In this document: piece by piece, positions 23,482 to 30,113 of the stretch
Numbering within the stretch: the stretch's first letter is position 1
Layout: each line of letters opens with the position of its first letter
Source of the DNA: Polaromonas sp. UBA5171
GTDB lineage: Bacteria; Pseudomonadota; Gammaproteobacteria; Burkholderiales; Burkholderiaceae_C
NCBI GenBank assembly: GCA_002413395.1
Contig: DHWX01000082.1
Location: 1-38,442, forward strand
DNA length: 38,442 nt
Direction of reading: 5' to 3'
Translations under genes and position numbers: made by a program
Notes under the pieces: generated by a model
The model's input: the letters and a program-made list of their open reading frames with translations, nothing else
Told to the model about the DNA's origin: nothing
Database searches by the model: none

Positions 23482-24105
23482 ATGTTGAAACCAAATTTTG
23501 TATTTGTTATGTTGCGCTGGCTGGCACTGTCTTTTCTGCTGCTCGGGGCTGCAAGTGCGGCGCAGGCAGCAATTCCTGCTTCCGAACGAACGGTGTTGAC
23601 CAATCTTTACGACTCCACCAATGGCCCATCCTGGACTATCAATACCAGATGGAAGGGTGACGTAGGGAGCGAATGCACATGGTACGGTGTCACGTGTGAT
23701 GGCGCGCAGACTCATGTTATCTATATCGGATTGGGAAACAACCATCTTGTCGGCATCTTGCCTTCACTCAGCGGACTGCCGGCTTTGAATTTATTTCAGG
23801 TTGCCAGTAACCAGTTATCGGGACCCATTCCCTCGCTCAGCGGGCTGACAGCTTTGCAATTTTTTTATGCCGACAATAACCAGCTATCGGGACCCATTCC
23901 CTCGCTCAGCGGGTTGACAACTTTGCAATTTTTTTATGTCAATAAAAATCAATTGACCGGGCCAGTAGCGGCTGCGCCAACTTCACTGGTCCGAGGCGGG
24001 AGCAACCTATGTGGCAACAGTTTGGTTTCCAGCGGAAACCCTACCATTGACGCTGCCTGGGTGACGGCAGCGGGCAACTGGCTGGCTTGCCAGACACTTC
24101 ACTGA
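23482..24105 (+). CDS. Secreted plant-type leucine-rich-repeat protein
   Basis: A 207-residue protein from ATG 23482; another ATG at 23509 would start exactly at the signal peptide (MLRWLALSFLLLGAASAAQA). After the signal comes the cap typical of plant receptor-like LRR proteins and their bacterial relatives: LTNLYDSTNGPSW, then CTWYGVTC with a Cys pair. Three LRR units of 23 residues follow, with the pattern SGPIPSLSGLTALQFF and N-Q-L at the end of each. A C-terminal cap carries two more Cys (NLCGNS and LACQTLH). The gene is visibly more A/T-rich than its neighbours, has no clear ribosome binding site, and sits between two opposite-strand fragments of an integrase. Probably exported; binding partner unknown. 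A TATAAA at 23466-23471 could be its -10 box. Confidence 0.75.
   Translation: MLKPNFVFVMLRWLALSFLLLGAASAAQAAIPASERTVLTNLYDSTNGPSWTINTRWKGDVGSECTWYGVTCDGAQTHVIYIGLGNNHLVGILPSLSGLPALNLFQVASNQLSGPIPSLSGLTALQFFYADNNQLSGPIPSLSGLTTLQFFYVNKNQLTGPVAAAPTSLVRGGSNLCGNSLVSSGNPTIDAAWVTAAGNWLACQTLH
23812..23949 (+). repeat. Two 69-base tandem units encoding LRRs
   Basis: Units 23812-23880 and 23881-23949 agree at 61 of 69 bases by my count; seven of the eight differences are transitions. Each encodes one 23-residue LRR. A third, more diverged unit precedes them (about 23743-23811). The near identity at DNA level points to recent duplication. Confidence 0.9.
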
Positions 24106-24111
24106 TTTTGC

Positions 24112-24228
24112 AATCAAGAAAGTCCGCTTATGTGCGTTCAGGCGCACGCCAAAGCCACTCAGAACACGGTCACGCAGGATTCGTCCGTCTGCAGCGGTCG
24201 CCCTTTGAAGCAGGGATTCACTGATCAT
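24112..24228 (-). pseudogene. Tyrosine recombinase N-terminal remnant
   Basis: On the minus strand from an ATG at 24228 the frame reads MISESLLQRATAADGRILRD and then RVLSGFGVRLNAHKRTFLI. This resembles the N-terminal arm-binding domain of phage-type integrases, where a D-x-x-LSGFGVRV-x-x-x-x-x-K-T-F pattern is usual. Similarity fades at about 24112, seven bases from the stop codon of the LRR gene on the opposite strand; the frame itself stays open to 24007 through antisense LRR sequence. The C-terminal half of an integrase in the same orientation is at 23127-23348, so the simplest reading is one integrase gene whose middle was replaced by the LRR gene. The two halves being from one gene is inferred. 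Confidence 0.6.
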
Positions 24229-24249
24229 TACAATTGACATCAATCTCCC

Positions 24250-24270
24250 AGGACAAAACGAGGACAAAAC
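24250..24270. repeat. Tandem 11-base-period direct repeat before the integrase remnant
   Basis: AGGACAAAAC at 24250-24259 and again at 24261-24270, a period of 11 bases, immediately upstream of the integrase N-terminal remnant. Same period as the repeat at 23165-23186. Confidence 0.8.
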
Positions 24271-24338
24271 TCTGCAGGAATGCAGCGTTTACGCCGGTTT
24301 GCTTTGATCTTTGTGGCCACACCATTTGGCGCTGGCCT

Positions 24339-24377
24339 GGCACTTCCACGATGCCCGCATTGGGTTCGATAGTGCAA
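24339..24377 (-). repeat. Inverted near-copy of an internal ychF segment
   Basis: The minus strand of 24339-24377 matches ychF coding bases 24500-24538 at 36 of 39 positions. Translated in the same frame it reads CTIEPNAGIVEVP, against CTIEPNVGIVEVP in YchF; beyond that it continues GQRQM instead of DPRLD. The three differences are transitions, two of them silent. It lies in the 299-base gap between the LRR gene and ychF, upstream of the ychF ribosome binding site. Nothing else recognisable is in that gap besides the integrase remnant and the tandem repeat. Confidence 0.85.
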
Positions 24378-24404
24378 TTTGGATATTGATTTATAAGGAT
24401 TTTT

Positions 24405-25490
24405 ATGAAATGTGGCATTGTGGGCTTGCCCAACGTTGGCAAATCAACCTTGTTCAACGCCCTGACCAAGGCCGGTATCGCGGCGGAGAACTACCCCTTT
24501 TGCACCATCGAACCCAATGTGGGCATCGTGGAGGTGCCTGACCCGCGTCTGGATGCGCTCTCAGCGATCGTCAAGCCGCAAAAGGTGCAGCGCGCGATTG
24601 TCGAGTTTGTGGATATTGCCGGCCTGGTGGCCGGTGCCAGCACCGGCGAGGGTCTGGGCAACAAGTTTCTGGCGCACATCCGCGAAACCGATGCCATCAT
24701 CAACGTGGTGCGCTGCTTTGAAGACGACAACGTGATCCACGTAGCCGGCAAGGTTGATCCTATCTCCGACATTGAAGTGATCCAGACCGAACTGTGCCTG
24801 GCAGATCTGGCGGCGGTGGAAAAAGCCCTGCACCGGGTCACCAAGTCGGCGCGTTCAGGCGACAAGGAATCCATCAAGCTGGTCGCCATTCTGGAAAAAT
24901 GCCAGACCGCGCTGAATCAGGCCCGGCCGGTGCGCGCACTCGATTTCAACCGGGAAGAGTTGCCGCTACTGCAACAGTTTTTTCTGATCACCGCCAAGCC
25001 CGCCATGTTTGTGGCCAATGTGGCGGAAGACGGTTTTGAGAACAACCCGTTCCTGGAGCGCCTGCAGGCCTTCGCTGCCGCGCAAAACGCGCCGGTGGTC
25101 GCCATCAGTGCCAAGCTGGAAGCCGAAATGGCGGAAATGAGCGATGAAGACCGCCAGATGTTCCTCGAAGAACTGGGCCAGAGCGAGCCGGGCCTGAACC
25201 GCCTGATTCGCGCTGCCTACAAGCTGCTGGGCCTGCAAACCTACTTCACTGCCGGTGTGAAAGAAGTGCGCGCCTGGACCATTCATGTGGGCGACACCGG
25301 GCCGCAAGCCGCTGGCGTGATTCATACCGATTTCGAGAAGGGCTACATCCGCGCCCAGACCATCGCGTTTGAAGATTTCATCGCCTTCAAGGGCGAGCAG
25401 GGTGCCAAGGACGCCGGCAAGATGCGCGCCGAAGGCAAGGAATATGTCGTCAAGGATGGCGATGTGATGAACTTCCTGTTTAGCTCCTGA
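24405..25490 (+). CDS. ychF: Redox-regulated ATPase YchF (Obg family)
   Basis: YchF is a ribosome-associated Obg-family P-loop protein that prefers ATP and modulates stress responses. The 361-residue protein has G1 GLPNVGKS (7-14), the DIAGLVAGAS segment as G3, and the altered G4 region FVANVAEDG that explains the ATP preference. A TGS-like C-terminal domain begins near TYFTAGVKEVRAWTIHVG and ends with DVMNFLFSS, the usual family ending. The start ATG has an AAGGA six bases upstream. Its upstream flank has been rearranged by the integrase/LRR locus, so the original promoter may have been displaced. In many genomes ychF follows pth; here it does not. Confidence 0.97.
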   Translation: MKCGIVGLPNVGKSTLFNALTKAGIAAENYPFCTIEPNVGIVEVPDPRLDALSAIVKPQKVQRAIVEFVDIAGLVAGASTGEGLGNKFLAHIRETDAIINVVRCFEDDNVIHVAGKVDPISDIEVIQTELCLADLAAVEKALHRVTKSARSGDKESIKLVAILEKCQTALNQARPVRALDFNREELPLLQQFFLITAKPAMFVANVAEDGFENNPFLERLQAFAAAQNAPVVAISAKLEAEMAEMSDEDRQMFLEELGQSEPGLNRLIRAAYKLLGLQTYFTAGVKEVRAWTIHVGDTGPQAAGVIHTDFEKGYIRAQTIAFEDFIAFKGEQGAKDAGKMRAEGKEYVVKDGDVMNFLFSS

Positions 25491-25579
25491 ACGGAAATTT
25501 TTGGGCGGGGCCGCACGAACGCTTCCACAGAGGAATTGGTTTCTTGATTTTTACCGGACTCACCAGGACCCGTGCTGCC

Positions 25580-26326
25580 ATGACCGAACCCGTCCGACTC
25601 GCCAAACGCCTCGCCGAAATGCTCGCCTGCTCGCGCCGTGAAGCCGAACAGTACATTGAAGGCGGCTGGGTCACAGTGAATGGCGTGGTGGTCGAAGAGC
25701 CCCAATTCCGCGTCCTGAACCAGACCATCGCGCTGGACGAGGACGCCAGTTTGCTGGCACTGGCGCCGGTGACGCTGTTGCTGCACAAGCCTGCGGGCTG
25801 CGAAGCCGGTGATGCGGCCAGTGCCGCAGGAAGTAAAACCGTCAACCAGCTGCTGACGGCCGCCAACCACTCGCCCGATGATCGCTCGGGTATCCACCCG
25901 CTCAAGAAACATTTTTCCGCCGCGGAACTGGTCACACCGCTGGCCACGGCGGCCAGTGGCCTGGTCGTGTTTACTCAGGATTGGCGCGTGGCGCGCAAGC
26001 TCCGGGAAGACGCGCGCGTTCTGGAGCATGAAGTCATCGTCGAGGTCAGCGGCAAGATCAAACCCGGTGGCCTTGAGCGCCTGAACCGCGTGGACCACGG
26101 ATTTACCTTTAACGGTGCGCTATTGCCGCCAGCCAAGGCGAGCTGGCAGAGCGAGGCGCGGCTGCGCTTTGCGCTCAAGGGTGAAGTGCCAGGCCAGATC
26201 GCCTATATGTGCGAAAGCGTTGGACTTCGGGTAGAGGCCATGAAGCGACTGCGCATTGGCCGCGTGGCCATGAGTGGTTTGCCGCCCGGCCAGTGGCGCT
26301 ACCTGTTGCCGCATGAGCGGTTTTAG
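25580..26326 (+). CDS. RsuA/RluF-like S4-domain protein, catalytic Asp apparently missing
   Basis: From ATG 25580 (MTEPVRLAKRLAEMLACSRR) the protein has 248 residues: an N-terminal S4 RNA-binding domain (residues about 5-60, with EQYIEGGWVTVNG) and a domain of the RsuA/RluB/E/F pseudouridine-synthase type (LLLHKPAG, GIHPLKKH, ASGLVVFTQDWRVARKL, EHEVIVEVSGK, LRVEAMKRLRIGRVAMSGLPPGQWRYL). In active members the motif before SGL is G-R-L-D-x-x-x-x-G-L with the catalytic Asp; here the aligned stretch is TPLATAASGL with Ala122 at that place. It is therefore likely inactive as a synthase, or uses another residue. An in-frame ATT/ATG-like start at 25544 is less likely. It overlaps the convergent yqaA-like gene by four bases. 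Confidence 0.85.
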   Translation: MTEPVRLAKRLAEMLACSRREAEQYIEGGWVTVNGVVVEEPQFRVLNQTIALDEDASLLALAPVTLLLHKPAGCEAGDAASAAGSKTVNQLLTAANHSPDDRSGIHPLKKHFSAAELVTPLATAASGLVVFTQDWRVARKLREDARVLEHEVIVEVSGKIKPGGLERLNRVDHGFTFNGALLPPAKASWQSEARLRFALKGEVPGQIAYMCESVGLRVEAMKRLRIGRVAMSGLPPGQWRYLLPHERF

Positions 26327-26805
26327 TTTCCGATCATCCCCGGAAAGGCCCAGATCAGGCTGCCCGTCATTAAAAAATAGCGGACAAACTTGCCAACCGC
26401 CATGTAGGCCACGCAGGGCCAGAACGGGAACTTGAGCCAGCCAGCCACGGCGCAGAGTGGGTCGCCCACTGCTGGCAACCAGGCCAGCAGGCAGGCTTTG
26501 GGACCAAGTTTGTTCAGCCAGCGGATAGCGCGGACATGATGCGATGAATGCGCATATTTATCCACCACCTTGTGCGCGCCATAACCCATCCACCAGTCCA
26601 GCGCGCCACCCAGCGTATTGCCCGTGGTGGCGACCAGTACCGCGGGCCAAAACAAGTGCGGGTTGAGTTTGACAAGCCCGAACACCACCGGCTCAGAGCC
26701 CAGCGGCAGCAGCGTCGCCGAGATGAAGGAGACCAAAAATACCGTGCTCAGGCCGAATCGTGGCAAGGCCAGCAGTTCTATCAGGTGGCGGATCCAGATT
26801 TCCAT
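26323..26805 (-). CDS. YqaA-like DedA/SNARE-associated-family membrane protein
   Basis: A 160-residue inner-membrane protein with four or so hydrophobic segments. The family features are FLVSFISATLLPLGSEPVVFGLV (residues about 22-44), GNTLGGALDWWMGYGA, and WLPAVGDPLCAVAGWL near residues 108-123, matching the small YqaA branch of the DedA/VTT superfamily (lipid-scrambling or lipid-transport proteins in general). The start is ATG 26805. It overlaps the convergent pseudouridine-synthase-like gene by four bases at the 3' end. About 150 bases separate it from dusB on the other strand, with no other gene visible. Exact substrate unknown. Confidence 0.88.
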   Translation of the reverse strand: MEIWIRHLIELLALPRFGLSTVFLVSFISATLLPLGSEPVVFGLVKLNPHLFWPAVLVATTGNTLGGALDWWMGYGAHKVVDKYAHSSHHVRAIRWLNKLGPKACLLAWLPAVGDPLCAVAGWLKFPFWPCVAYMAVGKFVRYFLMTGSLIWAFPGMIGN

Positions 26806-26953
26806 GAGTGCTCGAGTATAGGCAGCAAGGCAAGTCGGCCCTTGAAACGCTTACAAATCCATACGCAAGCTTGTCGTTAAATTTTAATTGCTGAAATTTT
26901 AGGCAGCTACAATGACGTCTCGTTTTTCAGCAGCCAGAACCGCCCCATTTTTC

Positions 26954-28036
26954 ATGAACATCGGCCCCTACGCTTTGACAAACAAGCTGTTTGTCGCGCC
27001 CATGGCCGGTGTCACTGATCGGCCGTTCCGCCAGCTGTGCAAAAAGTTGGGGGCGGGTTATGCGGTCAGCGAAATGGTGACTTCGCGTCGCGATTTGTGG
27101 GACACGCTGAAGACCTCGCGCCGCGCCAACCATGAAGGCGAAACCGCGCCGATTGCGGTGCAGATTGCCGGCACCGACGCCCAAATGATGGCTGAAGCCG
27201 CAGCGTATAACGTGGATCGCGGCGCGCAAATCATCGACATCAACATGGGTTGCCCGGCCAAGAAGGTCTGCAACAAGTGGGCTGGGTCCGCCCTGATGCA
27301 GGACGAGACGCTGGCGCTGCAGATTGTGGCGGCAGTGGTCGCGGCCTGCGCGCCGCACAACGTTCCCGTTACGCTAAAAATGCGCACAGGCTGGGCCCAA
27401 GGTCACAAAAATGCAGTGACGATTGCCCGTGCGGCTGAAAGCGCTGGCGTGCAGATGGTCACCGTGCATGGCCGCACGCGTGAGCAGGGTTACAAGGGAT
27501 GTGCCGAATACGACACCATCGCCGCGGTGAAGGCGGCGCTGCGCATTCCGGTGGTGGCCAACGGCGACATCAACAGCCCCGAAAAGGCCCGTGATGTGCT
27601 CACTTGCACCGGTGCCGATGCCGTGATGATTGGCCGCGCGGCGCAGGGACGGCCCTGGATTTTCCGCGAGGTGGCGCACTTCATGGCCACCGGCACGTAT
27701 CTGGCGCCGCCGCTGGTGGCTGAAGTCAAACGTCTGCTGCTCGATCATTTGCTGGACCACTACGCCTTGTATGGCGAATTCACCGGCGTACGCACGGCGC
27801 GCAAGCACATCGGCTGGTATCTGAAAACCCTGCCGGGCGGCGAGGCCTTTCGCGTGCGGATGAATGGGCTGGAAGCGTGTCAGGCGCAGTTGCAGGCCGT
27901 CGGTGATTTTTTTGATGACCTGGGAGTCCGGATGGATCGGATTCCGGCAAACGCGGAAATGGGAACGGGCAGCGGGAGTGGTCCCGCGCCAGAACGGATG
28001 AACAAGGACAAAAATAAGGAGGTTGCTGCCGCATGA
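26954..28036 (+). CDS. dusB: tRNA-dihydrouridine synthase B
   Basis: DusB reduces U17 of tRNA to dihydrouridine using FMN and NADPH. From ATG 26954 (MNIGPYALTNKLFVAPMAGVTD, the usual family start) the protein has 360 residues; an ATG at 26912 would add 14. The catalytic Cys is Cys100 in INMGCPAKKV; KMRTGW, VTVHGRTREQGY, VVANGDI and GRAAQGRPWIF are the FMN-barrel motifs. The last 30 residues are a low-complexity, charged tail. The gene overlaps fis by four bases (ATGA), the widely conserved dusB-fis operon. Confidence 0.97.
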   Translation: MNIGPYALTNKLFVAPMAGVTDRPFRQLCKKLGAGYAVSEMVTSRRDLWDTLKTSRRANHEGETAPIAVQIAGTDAQMMAEAAAYNVDRGAQIIDINMGCPAKKVCNKWAGSALMQDETLALQIVAAVVAACAPHNVPVTLKMRTGWAQGHKNAVTIARAAESAGVQMVTVHGRTREQGYKGCAEYDTIAAVKAALRIPVVANGDINSPEKARDVLTCTGADAVMIGRAAQGRPWIFREVAHFMATGTYLAPPLVAEVKRLLLDHLLDHYALYGEFTGVRTARKHIGWYLKTLPGGEAFRVRMNGLEACQAQLQAVGDFFDDLGVRMDRIPANAEMGTGSGSGPAPERMNKDKNKEVAAA

Positions 28037-28269
28037 GCAAGAAACACATCGAAGAGTGCGTGCGCGCCAGTCTAGAAAGCTATTTCAGGGATTTGCGCGG
28101 CACCGACCCCGGCGGCCTGTACGAGATGATGGTTCGCGTGGTTGAAAAACCGCTGCTGGAAGTCGTCATGCTGCACGCCGAACAGAACCAGTCGCGCGCC
28201 GCCGAATGGCTGGGTCTGAACCGCAACACCCTGCGCAAAAAACTGGTCGAGCACAAGCTCCTCAAATAA
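28033..28269 (+). CDS. fis: Fis family DNA-binding protein
   Basis: Fis is a nucleoid-associated protein that bends DNA and modulates rRNA, replication and recombination. This 78-residue form is about 20 residues shorter at the N-terminus than E. coli Fis, as is usual for betaproteobacteria. The central helices are present in YEMMVRVVEKPLLEVVMLHAEQNQSRAAEWLG and the C-terminal helix-turn-helix in LNRNTLRKKL. It overlaps the dusB stop by four bases. purH follows after 50 bases on the same strand, so a three-gene operon is likely. Confidence 0.97.
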   Translation: MSKKHIEECVRASLESYFRDLRGTDPGGLYEMMVRVVEKPLLEVVMLHAEQNQSRAAEWLGLNRNTLRKKLVEHKLLK

Positions 28270-28319
28270 TCCCTTGCGGACCTATTTTTCAGACCTTTTA
28301 TTTCATCAAAAAGACACCT

Positions 28320-29903
28320 ATGAATGCATTAATTTCCGTTTCCGACAAGACCGGCATCCTCGAATTCGCGCAGGCCTTGCATGCGCTGGGCATCAAGCTG
28401 CTATCCACCGGCGGCACGGCCAAACTGCTGCTGGAGGCCGGCTTGCCCGTGACCGAAGTGGCCGAACTGACCGGTTTCCCGGAGATGCTTGATGGCCGCG
28501 TCAAAACCCTGCATCCCAAGGTCCACGGCGGTCTGCTGGCCCGGCGCGATGTGCCTGAGCACATGGCTGCCCTTCAGCGCCACCAGATCGACACCATCGA
28601 TTTGCTGGTGGTCAATCTTTACCCTTTTGAAGCCACGGTGGCCAAGCCCGGCTGCACGCTGGAAGAGGCAATTGAAAACATCGACATCGGCGGTCCGGCC
28701 ATGGTGCGCTCGGCGGCCAAGAACTGGAAAGATGTGGGCGTGCTGACCGATGCATCACAATACGCCGGTGCGCTGGCTGAGCTCAAAGAGGGCGGCAAGC
28801 TGACCGACAAAACCAGATTCGCGTTGTCGGTCGCGGCGTTCAACCGCATCAGCCAGTACGACGGCGCCATCAGTGATTACCTGTCCAGCATTCAGCCCGA
28901 CGGCAACCACGCGATGTTTCCGGGTCAGGCCAACGGCCGCTTCATCAAGCTGCAAGACCTGCGTTACGGCGAAAACGCGCACCAACAGGCCGCCTGGTAC
29001 CGCGACCTGTATCCGGCACCGGGCTCGCTGGTCACGGCCAGGCAATTGCAGGGTAAGGAGCTGTCTTACAACAACATCGCCGATGCCGATGCCGCCTGGG
29101 AATGCGTCAAGAGCTTTGAGGCGCGCAAAGACGGCGCGGCTTGTGTCATTCTCAAGCACGCCAATCCCTGCGGCGTGGCCACCGGCACAGACGCGCTGGA
29201 CGCCTACAGCAAGGCCTTCAAGACCGACCCGACCTCGGCGTTTGGCGGCATCATTGCGCTGAATTGCCCGCTCGACGAGCGCGCAGCGCTGCAAATTTCA
29301 AAGCAGTTTGTCGAAGTGCTGATGGCGCCCGCCTTCACGCCCGAGGCGCTGGAGGTGTTCAAGAGCAAGGTCAACGTGCGGATTTTGCAGATTGACCTGC
29401 CGCCCGGTGGTGACACCGCCTGGAAGCAGGGCCGCAATTTGATCGACGTCAAACGCGTCGGCTCTGGCCTTTTGATGCAAACTGCCGACAACCACGAGTT
29501 GCGGCTGGCCGACCTGAAAGTGGTGAGCAAATTGCAGCCCACGCCAGCCCAGTTGCAGGATCTGCTGTTTGCCTGGAAGGTGGCCAAGTACGTCAAATCC
29601 AACGCCATTGTGTTTTGTGGTGGCGGCATGACGCTCGGTGTCGGCGCGGGCCAGATGAGCCGGATCGATTCGGCGCGCATCGCCTCCATCAAGGCGGCCA
29701 ATGCAGGCCTGAGCTTGCAGGGCTCGGCGGTGGCGAGCGATGCCTTTTTCCCGTTCCGCGACGGCCTTGACGTGGTGGTGGATGCGGGCGCCGCCTGCGT
29801 GATCCAGCCGGGCGGCAGTATCCGTGACGACGAAGTGATTGCCGCCGCCAACGAGCACGAGGTGGTCATGGTGCTGACCGGCGTGCGGCATTTCCGGCAT
29901 TAA
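28320..29903 (+). CDS. purH: Bifunctional AICAR transformylase / IMP cyclohydrolase
   Basis: PurH does the last two steps of purine synthesis: formylation of AICAR and ring closure to IMP. From ATG 28320 (MNALISVSDKTGILEFAQAL) the protein has 527 residues, the usual family length. The N-terminal MGS-fold cyclohydrolase domain shows STGGTAKLL, VKTLHPKVHGGLL and DLLVVNLYPFE; the C-terminal transformylase domain shows RYGENAHQQAAWY, the catalytic KHANPCGVA and DAFFPFRDGLD. An upstream in-frame extension overlaps fis and is rejected. A strong bidirectional terminator lies 133 bases after the stop codon. Confidence 0.98.
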   Translation: MNALISVSDKTGILEFAQALHALGIKLLSTGGTAKLLLEAGLPVTEVAELTGFPEMLDGRVKTLHPKVHGGLLARRDVPEHMAALQRHQIDTIDLLVVNLYPFEATVAKPGCTLEEAIENIDIGGPAMVRSAAKNWKDVGVLTDASQYAGALAELKEGGKLTDKTRFALSVAAFNRISQYDGAISDYLSSIQPDGNHAMFPGQANGRFIKLQDLRYGENAHQQAAWYRDLYPAPGSLVTARQLQGKELSYNNIADADAAWECVKSFEARKDGAACVILKHANPCGVATGTDALDAYSKAFKTDPTSAFGGIIALNCPLDERAALQISKQFVEVLMAPAFTPEALEVFKSKVNVRILQIDLPPGGDTAWKQGRNLIDVKRVGSGLLMQTADNHELRLADLKVVSKLQPTPAQLQDLLFAWKVAKYVKSNAIVFCGGGMTLGVGAGQMSRIDSARIASIKAANAGLSLQGSAVASDAFFPFRDGLDVVVDAGAACVIQPGGSIRDDEVIAAANEHEVVMVLTGVRHFRH

Positions 29904-30035
29904 TTCGAGCGCATTGCGCGCAGCAGTTTTATGTCGGACTCAAATCTGAATCGCAACAACGTTACGGCACAGTTGTAACCGGGAAGTCGGGTTCGGATTC
30001 CTCCAATATCTCGGTGATCCACACCCCTCCCCTTG

Positions 30036-30071
30036 AAATAGAAAAGCGGCCTCTAAGCCGCTTTTCTATTT
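30036..30071. terminator. Bidirectional rho-independent terminator between purH and hemL
   Basis: A perfect 15-base-pair inverted repeat: arms 30036-30050 and 30057-30071 around a six-base loop, with a GC core (AAGCGGC/GCCGCTT) and A/T flanks giving T-rich tails in both directions. It separates the convergent purH and hemL genes. The remaining 29904-30113 bases hold no evident gene. Confidence 0.93.
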
Positions 30072-30113
30072 AAAATCATGCGCTATCCATTGCGCCTCAT
30101 CAGCTTCAAGCTA

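Noticed and set aside
23121..24404. Second copy of the tRNA-Met 3' end as an attR/attL partner
   Set aside because: I looked for the tRNA 3' sequence (TTCAAGTCCTAC and following) downstream and did not find it, so element borders could not be set.
24218..24469. Minus-strand open frame containing CTIEPNAGIVEVP
   Set aside because: Not a gene: it begins inside antisense ychF and ends in integrase-related flank; only the short ychF-like piece is meaningful and is reported as a repeat.
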